From Spirochaetota bacterium (lineage in GTDB: Bacteria > Spirochaetota > Spirochaetia > Treponematales > Rectinemataceae): DNA of 43,467 nt. Position 1 is the stretch's first letter; every line of letters begins with the position of its first letter. Made by a program: the position numbers and the translations under genes. Below, piece after piece: positions 38,608-43,467 of this stretch. Below the pieces are notes generated by a model that ran no database searches, had not been told where the DNA came from, and worked only from the letters and a program-made list of their open reading frames with translations. The stretch is taken from assembly GCA_022711355.1 (NCBI GenBank), contig JAKLFE010000038.1:1-43467 (forward strand), in the 5' to 3' direction.

Positions 38608-39165
38608 TCAATCGATGGGTTCTATCTCGATGGCGAAGGTGCCGTTCACCCAATCGCTGCCATCGTCGCTCGGGCGGGCCGCGATGGCGCCCTGGATGAT
38701 GCCGCTGACCGTGTCGATGCTGTCGATGCGGATCGAGCCCAGGTCGCAGAGTATATTGAGCGAGTCGTCTATAGGGTCGTAGAGGGTCACCGTCTGATTT
38801 TCCTCCGATGACCAATCGTATAAATCGAAGTATAGGTCGTAGGTCCCGACCGCCTGGGGCACGGAGAAGAGCACCTCGAGGTATTCCGATCCTAAATAAG
38901 CGCCAGCCTCCCAAGGCTGGAAACCATCCGCGGGTTCGACGTTGTAGAGGTAGAAGTGGTATTCCCCGGTCTCATCGTCGGCCTCGGCGTAGCCGGAATT
39001 GTAGTCGAATACCTTGCCGTTGAAGTTGCCCTGGAGGGGCTGGTCGATGATCTCGTAGGTATCGTCGCCCCCGCCTCCCCCGCCCGAGGGGCAGCCCGCC
39101 AGAAGGAGGGCCGCGACCGACAGAACCAGAAGCAGGGGCAGCGTCCGAGACGTGTTTCTCCGCAT
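38608..39165 (-). CDS. Small lipoprotein of unknown function
   Basis: 185 residues, lipobox LLAGC (cysteine 25), then PSGGGGGGDD tether. The mature protein is acidic and Tyr/Asp-rich with beta patterns ('GNFNGKVFDYNSGYAEADDETGEYHFYLYN', 'YDLYFDLYDWSSEENQTVTLYD'), suggesting a small beta-sandwich exposed on a membrane. I recognise no family. A/T-ending codons are commoner than in neighbouring genes, as in lipoprotein gene 4054-4974, with which it also shares overall style but no alignable sequence that I can see. It has its own promoter and a GAGG ribosome site. Confidence 0.8.
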   Translation of the reverse strand: MRRNTSRTLPLLLVLSVAALLLAGCPSGGGGGGDDTYEIIDQPLQGNFNGKVFDYNSGYAEADDETGEYHFYLYNVEPADGFQPWEAGAYLGSEYLEVLFSVPQAVGTYDLYFDLYDWSSEENQTVTLYDPIDDSLNILCDLGSIRIDSIDTVSGIIQGAIAARPSDDGSDWVNGTFAIEIEPID

Positions 39166-39200
39166 GGATACCTCGCTTGGCCTAGGATGTAGTGGGAGGG

Positions 39201-39229
39201 ATCGTAGCAGGGCCCGGGTTCCTGGGCAA
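39201..39229 (-). promoter_or_regulatory. Promoter of lipoprotein gene 38608-39165
   Basis: TTGCCC (39229-39224), 17-nt spacer, TACGAT (39206-39201), and a leader of about 30 nt with GAGG before the ATG. Confidence 0.5.
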
Positions 39230-39236
39230 GCGCCGC

Positions 39237-41858
39237 CTACTCGTCCTCGTCCTTGCCCGTGACGCGCTGCCCCGGCACCGTCTCGAGGCCGGGCAGGAGG
39301 CTCGGCTGGCGGCCGGCCTCGGCCGGGCGAGCGTTGGGCGACGCCGCTCCCCGCGCCGCGCCGAGGACCTCGGGATTGTGCACGAGGTCGCGGGGCTTGG
39401 AGCCCTTGGCCGGGCCGACGATGCCCTTCTCCTCCATGAGCTCCACCAGGCGCGAGGCGCGGTTGTAGCCGATCTTGAGGCGGCGCTGGATGTAGGAGGC
39501 GCTCGCCTTGCCCTGCTGGAGGACGATCTCGAGGGCCTTCTCGAACAAGGGGTCGTCGTCCTCGTCGCCGAAGAGCGAGGGCTCGCCCTCCTCGTCCTCG
39601 TCGTCGATGAAGATCTCCTCGTCGATGTAGTCGGGCTCGCCCAGGGTCTTCACGAACTCGACGGCGCGCTCGACCTCCTCGTCGGAGACGTAGGCCCCCT
39701 GCATACGGATGGGGAAGGGGTCCCAGGCGCTCGCGAAGAGCATGTCGCCGCGCCCCAGGAGCTTCTCGGCCCCGACCATGTCGATGATGATGCGGCTGTC
39801 GAACTTGCCGGCGACCATGAAGGCGATGCGGCTGGGGATGTTGGCCTTGATGAGGCCGGTGATGACGTCGATGGAGGGGCGCTGGGTGGCGAGGACGAGG
39901 TGGATGCCGACGGCGCGGGACATGGCGGCGAGCCGCGCGAGCGTCGACTCGAGCTCCTTGCCCGTGGTGGCCATGAGGTCGGCGAACTCGTCGATGATCA
40001 CCACGATGTAGGGCAGCCGCTCCTGCGCGAGGCCCTTCTCCTTGACCTTGCGGTTGTAGCTCTTCACGTCGCGCACGCCCACGCGGTCGAGCATCGAGTA
40101 GCGCCGCTCCATCTCGCAGATGCAGTACTGGAGGGCCTGGAAGGCGCGCTTGGGCTCGGTGATCACCGGCGTGAGGAGGTGGGGGATGTCGTTGTAGAGC
40201 TTCAGCTCGACGATCTTGGGGTCGATGAGGAGGAGCTTGACCTCCTCGGGAGAGCGGCGGAAGAGGACGGAGAGGATGATCGAGTTGACGCAGACGGACT
40301 TGCCCGAGCCCGTGGCCCCCGCGATGAGGAGGTGGGGAGTCTGCACGAGGTCGATGAACTGGACCTCGCCGGCGATGTCCTTGCCGAGGATCACCGGCAC
40401 CTCCATCTTGGCCGTCTTGAAGGACTCGTTCTCGACGATCTCGCGCAGGGAGACGATGGAGCGCCGCTCGTTCGGCACCTCGATGCCCACCGCGTGCTTG
40501 CCGGGTATGGGGGCCACGATGCGCACGCTCGAGGCGGCGAGGCGCAGCGCGATGTTGTCCGCGAGGTTCGTGATCTTGGAGAGCTTCACCCCGGGGGCCG
40601 GGAGGATCTCGAACATGGTGATGACCGGGCCTTTGCGGATGCCGGTGACCTCGGCCTCGATGTTGAACTCGGCCAGGGTGTCGCGGAGGACCTCGGCGGA
40701 CTTGCGCGTCTTGTCGTCGATGATCCAGTACTGGCCGTCGGGGTAGGCGTTCAAGATGCCCTCGGCGCTCACGGCGTAGGGCTTGTCCTTGCGGCGGGCC
40801 AGGATCCGCTTGATCGCCGCCTCCTTCTCGGCCTCCTCGGAGGCCGAGGGGGGGGCCGGGGGCACCGAGGTGAACTCGATCGGGGGGGCGCCCTCGAGCT
40901 CGAGGATCGAGGCCTCCTCGGCCTTGGCCGCGACCTCGCCGGCTCCCGCATGCTCGCGCGCGGCGGATGGCTCGCGCGAGGCCGCGGGGTCGCGCAGGAC
41001 CGCGGCGCGGGCGGGCGGCTCGCGCGGGACCGAGGCCGCGAGGGACGCGGCGAGGGGCTCCGCGCCGGGCTCGGGCTCGGAGGGAGAGCCGGGATCGGCC
41101 CCGGGCAGCTCCTCGACCCCCTCGTCAGGCTCGGCGGCGTCGAGCGAGTCGGGATCGGTCGCGGCCTCGGAGCCGAGGACGCGGAGGGGGGGCAGGGGGG
41201 CGAGCTCGGGCACGCGGAAGACGAAGGGCGCCCCGGTCCCCAGGGCCGGGGTGGGCCCCAGGACAGGGTCGGGATCGAGCTCCTCGGCTTCCGGGGGCCG
41301 GCGGCCGGCGGCCGAGGCCTCCTCGGCCTCCTCCGCGCGATCGGCGGGGGGCGGAAGAAGGAGGCCGGGGCGCTTGCCCCGCTCGCGCTCGACCGGCCCC
41401 TCCTCCTCGGGCGGGAGGCGCCGGCGCGAAGCCGCCAGGGCCAGGCGGGCCACCCCGGCGGCGAGGGACAGAGCCAGGGCGAAGGCCCCGACCCCGAAGG
41501 CGGGCAGGCCGGCGGCCTCGAGGAAGGGTAGGGCCTCCAGGGCCGCGGGGTCGCTCGAGAGCCTGGCGAAGGCCGCTACGGGGAGGAAGGGGAGGAGGGA
41601 GCCGGCCAGGGCGACCTGGGCGGCGGGCCTGTAGCCGGGCATGAAGGCGAGGAGGGCGGCCGCGGCGAGCCAGGCCGGGACGAAGAGGCAGGCCCAGGAG
41701 AAGGAGCCCAGGAGGAAGGAGCCCAGGGCGGTGATCGCCGGGGGCAGGTCCGCCCCCGATCCCGCCGCGGCGAGGGAGGCGAGGCAGAGGAGCGCCGCCG
41801 AGGCGAGGGCCGCGGCGAGGACTCTATTGGCTTTCGAGGTCTGCTCTGCTTCCAGCAT
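39237..41858 (-). CDS. ftsK: DNA translocase FtsK/SpoIIIE
   Basis: 873 residues. N-terminal membrane domain with about four helices (residues 12-150), a long acidic, Pro/Ala-rich linker (150-345), then the motor. The alpha/beta parts have Walker A GATGSGKS (about 512-520), Walker B VVIIDEFADLM (about 613-623) and 'LATQRPSIDVITGLIKANIPSRIAFMV'. The C-terminal gamma winged helix (about 775-835: 'FEKALEIVLQQGKASASYIQRRLKIGYNRASRLVELMEEKGIVGP') reads KOPS-like signals. It pumps chromosomal DNA through the division septum and activates XerCD. An acidic insert 'DDEDEEGEPSLFGDEDDD' precedes the gamma domain. The distance from AGGAG to the ATG is long (12 nt). Confidence 0.96.
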   Translation of the reverse strand: MLEAEQTSKANRVLAAALASAALLCLASLAAAGSGADLPPAITALGSFLLGSFSWACLFVPAWLAAAALLAFMPGYRPAAQVALAGSLLPFLPVAAFARLSSDPAALEALPFLEAAGLPAFGVGAFALALSLAAGVARLALAASRRRLPPEEEGPVERERGKRPGLLLPPPADRAEEAEEASAAGRRPPEAEELDPDPVLGPTPALGTGAPFVFRVPELAPLPPLRVLGSEAATDPDSLDAAEPDEGVEELPGADPGSPSEPEPGAEPLAASLAASVPREPPARAAVLRDPAASREPSAAREHAGAGEVAAKAEEASILELEGAPPIEFTSVPPAPPSASEEAEKEAAIKRILARRKDKPYAVSAEGILNAYPDGQYWIIDDKTRKSAEVLRDTLAEFNIEAEVTGIRKGPVITMFEILPAPGVKLSKITNLADNIALRLAASSVRIVAPIPGKHAVGIEVPNERRSIVSLREIVENESFKTAKMEVPVILGKDIAGEVQFIDLVQTPHLLIAGATGSGKSVCVNSIILSVLFRRSPEEVKLLLIDPKIVELKLYNDIPHLLTPVITEPKRAFQALQYCICEMERRYSMLDRVGVRDVKSYNRKVKEKGLAQERLPYIVVIIDEFADLMATTGKELESTLARLAAMSRAVGIHLVLATQRPSIDVITGLIKANIPSRIAFMVAGKFDSRIIIDMVGAEKLLGRGDMLFASAWDPFPIRMQGAYVSDEEVERAVEFVKTLGEPDYIDEEIFIDDEDEEGEPSLFGDEDDDPLFEKALEIVLQQGKASASYIQRRLKIGYNRASRLVELMEEKGIVGPAKGSKPRDLVHNPEVLGAARGAASPNARPAEAGRQPSLLPGLETVPGQRVTGKDEDE

Positions 41859-41983
41859 CGTTCGTGCGAGCTCCTAGTCGGGCGTATCCCTTCAGTATCG
41901 GCAGGAGGGCCGGGGCGGTGTAGGGCCGGCGGGGAGGGAGCTAGAGCCCCGCCCCCGCCCCGCGGGCGGCGCCCCGGCCGGCC

Positions 41984-43150
41984 CTAGGCCCCGAGGGCGC
42001 GGAAGGCCAGGAAGAGGTAATGGGCGAAGACCCCGGCGGCCAGGCCGCCGACGGCATGGGCGCCGATGGCCTTGCCGATGAGGTCGCGGCGGCCGAGGGC
42101 GTCCATCATGCCGGTGTGGGTCGAGAGGAAGCCCGACCAGCACATGCCGATGGCCGTGAAGACGGCGATGTCGTTCGGCCCGACCAGGCCCTCCTTGAGG
42201 AGCCGCGGCACGAGGCCGAGGGCGGCGCCCACGGCGCCCAGGGAGGTGATGGGGAAGGCTATGGCCTCGGGGCTCGTGAAGCCGAACAGGAGGTTGAACA
42301 GGAAGCCGAGGGCCCGCCCGATGGCCGGGAAGACCGGGACGCCCTCGTAGGCGAGGCCCTGGTAGCCGAGGGCCGCGTCCTTGGGCCCCCAGGTGAGCAT
42401 CATGACGGCGGTCGAGATCACGAGGACCCCGGGCACGATCGCGACGCCCGCTTCGAGGCCCGATTTGCCCCCGTCGAGGACGGCGTTGAGGAAGCGGATG
42501 AAGAGGCCCTCCTCCTTGCGCGCCATGACCCGGGCCTCGTCGAAGCCCTCCTGCTCGGCGGCGGGCACGGCCTCTTCTTCCCCGAAGGTCTTCCTCAGGG
42601 AGAGCTGCATGAGCCTCGTCGAGACGATCGAGCCGAAGACGGCCCCGCCGAGGCCGATCAGGGCGGGGGCGTAGAAGTTCCCCCCCGAGGGGTTGAGGTG
42701 GCCCTGGCCTATCATGTAGGTGATGACGATGAGGCCCATGCCGAAGGCGGTCCCGAAGTTGGTCAGGGAGTAGAGCTGGTACTTCTTGAAGTAGGAGCGG
42801 TAGCCCTTGTCCTTGGCGAGGCTCAGGATGGCGGGATTGTCCGAGAGGAAGCACAGGAGGGCCCCGAGGGAGGCGACCCCGGGCAGGCGGAAGAGGGGCT
42901 TCATCAGGGGCGAGAGGAGGCGCTCCACGATGCGGACCGCGCCGAACTCGACGAGGAAGGAGGAGAAGGCGCCGACGATGACGGTGACGGCCACGAGGTA
43001 GAGGACGGTGTTGATCAGGAGGTCGTAGGCCGTCCTCATGATGGTATTGATCAGGTTCTCGGCCCCCATGACCGAGCCCATGAAGCCGAAGACGAGGACG
43101 AGCACGAGGATCGAGACGATGCCCTCGACCAGGCTCCGCTGCGCTTTCAT
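41984..43150 (-). CDS. YjiH-like nucleoside-recognition (Gate) membrane protein
   Basis: 388 residues, about eight to ten membrane helices. Gate-domain pattern: 'LINTVLYLVAVTVIVGAFSSFLVEFGAVRIVERLLSPLMKPLFRLPGVASLGALLCFLSDNPA' and, in the second half, 'TAIGMCWSGFLSTHTGMMDALGR'. The family includes nucleoside-transporter-like and spore-maturation-like proteins (YjiH, SpmA/B) whose substrate is mostly unknown. The central loop (about 195-235) is charged and cytoplasmic. GGGGG before the ATG is a weak ribosome site. It is monocistronic, divergent from the FKBP gene. Substrate transport is an inference from the family name only. Confidence 0.85.
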   Translation of the reverse strand: MKAQRSLVEGIVSILVLVLVFGFMGSVMGAENLINTIMRTAYDLLINTVLYLVAVTVIVGAFSSFLVEFGAVRIVERLLSPLMKPLFRLPGVASLGALLCFLSDNPAILSLAKDKGYRSYFKKYQLYSLTNFGTAFGMGLIVITYMIGQGHLNPSGGNFYAPALIGLGGAVFGSIVSTRLMQLSLRKTFGEEEAVPAAEQEGFDEARVMARKEEGLFIRFLNAVLDGGKSGLEAGVAIVPGVLVISTAVMMLTWGPKDAALGYQGLAYEGVPVFPAIGRALGFLFNLLFGFTSPEAIAFPITSLGAVGAALGLVPRLLKEGLVGPNDIAVFTAIGMCWSGFLSTHTGMMDALGRRDLIGKAIGAHAVGGLAAGVFAHYLFLAFRALGA

Positions 43151-43344
43151 CGCTACCCCCAGGACAGGGAGGCTAGCACGCCCGCGGCGCGCGAGTCTCG
43201 CCTCGGCGGGGAGGCCCGGGCCCTCCCCCGCGACGGCCTTGCCGAAGACATAGGAATTTACTTATATATTACTAGTCCCCAACTTGCCCCCCGCGGGGGA
43301 AAAGCCGTATCATGGCACTTCACCTTCCCCCGAAAGGAACCCCC
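43151..43344. promoter_or_regulatory. Divergent intergenic region between Gate protein and FKBP genes
   Basis: 194 nt. An AT-rich core (43251-43276) contains TATATT (43265-43270), a possible FKBP -10, and TAATAT/TATAAG on the other strand. A perfect palindrome CCCCCGCGGGGG (43288-43299) would lie in the FKBP leader. AAAGGA (43333-43338) is a clear ribosome site 6 nt before the FKBP ATG. No convincing -35 box. Confidence 0.45.
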
Positions 43345-43467
43345 ATGGTCATCGAGAAGAACCGCGTCGTAACCATCGATTACAAGCTCCAGGATACCGA
43401 AGGCGAGGTCCTCGACTCCTCCGAGGGCGCCGAGCCCCTCGTCTACCTCCACGGCAACGACAACATC
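43345..43467 (+). CDS. FKBP/SlyD-type peptidyl-prolyl isomerase (partial, N-terminal 41 residues)
   Basis: The gene runs off the right edge. The visible part, MVIEKNRVVTIDYKLQDTEGEVLDSSEGAEPLVYLHGNDNI, matches the N-terminus of SlyD-like FKBP isomerases ('V-I-Y-L-D--GEV-DSS----PL-YLHG-G-I'). These catalyse proline cis/trans isomerisation and act as chaperones, usually in the cytoplasm; no signal peptide is seen. Start supported by AAAGGA 6 nt upstream. Whether the metal-binding His-rich tail of SlyD exists cannot be seen. Confidence 0.9.
   Translation, partial: MVIEKNRVVTIDYKLQDTEGEVLDSSEGAEPLVYLHGNDNI

Noticed and set aside
1..43467. tRNA, rRNA, CRISPR, insertion sequence or prophage
   Set aside because: Gaps were read on both strands: none exceeds 200 bases, and no cloverleaf with a T-loop GTTCRANNC, spaced repeat array, transposase motif or phage gene was seen.

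Overview
The window is about 43.5 kb of very GC-rich DNA (roughly 70% by eye), packed with genes on both strands. It holds 37 complete protein genes and two cut by the window edges. I see no rRNA, tRNA, CRISPR array, transposase or phage gene. The gene content suggests a Gram-negative-type bacterium, most likely a high-GC spirochaete related to Treponema/Spirochaeta. It has many short lipoproteins with relaxed lipoboxes, a treponemal UPF0164-like outer-membrane protein, a bactofilin, an MCP, a membrane PilZ protein, a LysM plus lytic-transglycosylase pair and several unknown envelope proteins. The phylum is an inference; no marker gene settles it.

Layout. 1-5 kb: partial outer-membrane protein, lipoprotein, mtaB (tRNA ms2t6A methylthiotransferase) with an unusual repeat-riddled 3' end, TPR protein, bactofilin, and an AT-richer lipoprotein gene. 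5-10 kb (minus): rsmA, a short comEC, a HEAT-like periplasmic protein and a membrane PilZ protein. 10-16 kb (plus): CPBP protease, small unknown plus methyltransferase, then an Hsp70-substrate-domain-like/LysM fusion followed by an Slt-type lytic transglycosylase. 15.7-17.8 kb (minus): unknown protein, sua5/tsaC, purE. 17.8-28.7 kb (minus): a ten-gene sugar operon (agaS-like, gatZ/kbaZ-like, two ABC importers without ATPase, GH4 alpha-galactosidase-like, PfkB kinase) with a divergent DeoR regulator. 29.7-34.1 kb: a Cache-HAMP-PAS HisKA_2 kinase convergent with an MCP. 34.2-37.4 kb: B3/4 tRNA-editing-like protein and a MocR regulator, divergent from an EamA exporter. 37.4-43.2 kb (minus): purK, a lipoprotein, ftsK/spoIIIE and a YjiH-like gate membrane protein. 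The start of an FKBP-type isomerase closes the window.

How genes fit together. The sugar operon reads as uptake of one or two galactosides or amino-sugar glycosides, hydrolysis by the GH4 enzyme, isomerisation/deamination, phosphorylation and entry to the tagatose route. It is probably controlled by the DeoR repressor. Sua5 makes the threonylcarbamoyl-AMP for t6A, which MtaB then methylthiolates. PurE and PurK are consecutive purine enzymes about 20 kb apart.

Main oddities. (1) At least six genes have a sigma-70-type -10 box ending 5-9 nt before the ATG and no Shine-Dalgarno, suggesting leaderless transcription is common here. (2) A GAGCTCTGTCCCCGG-type repeat recurs in different reading frames at the 3' end of mtaB. 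(3) The Hsp70-like/TM/LysM fusion gene has nested inverted repeats over its promoter. (4) GatZ lacks GatY, and there are two importers without an ATPase. (5) Several perfect GC hairpins without U-tracts lie between genes. No gap between genes exceeds 300 bases.
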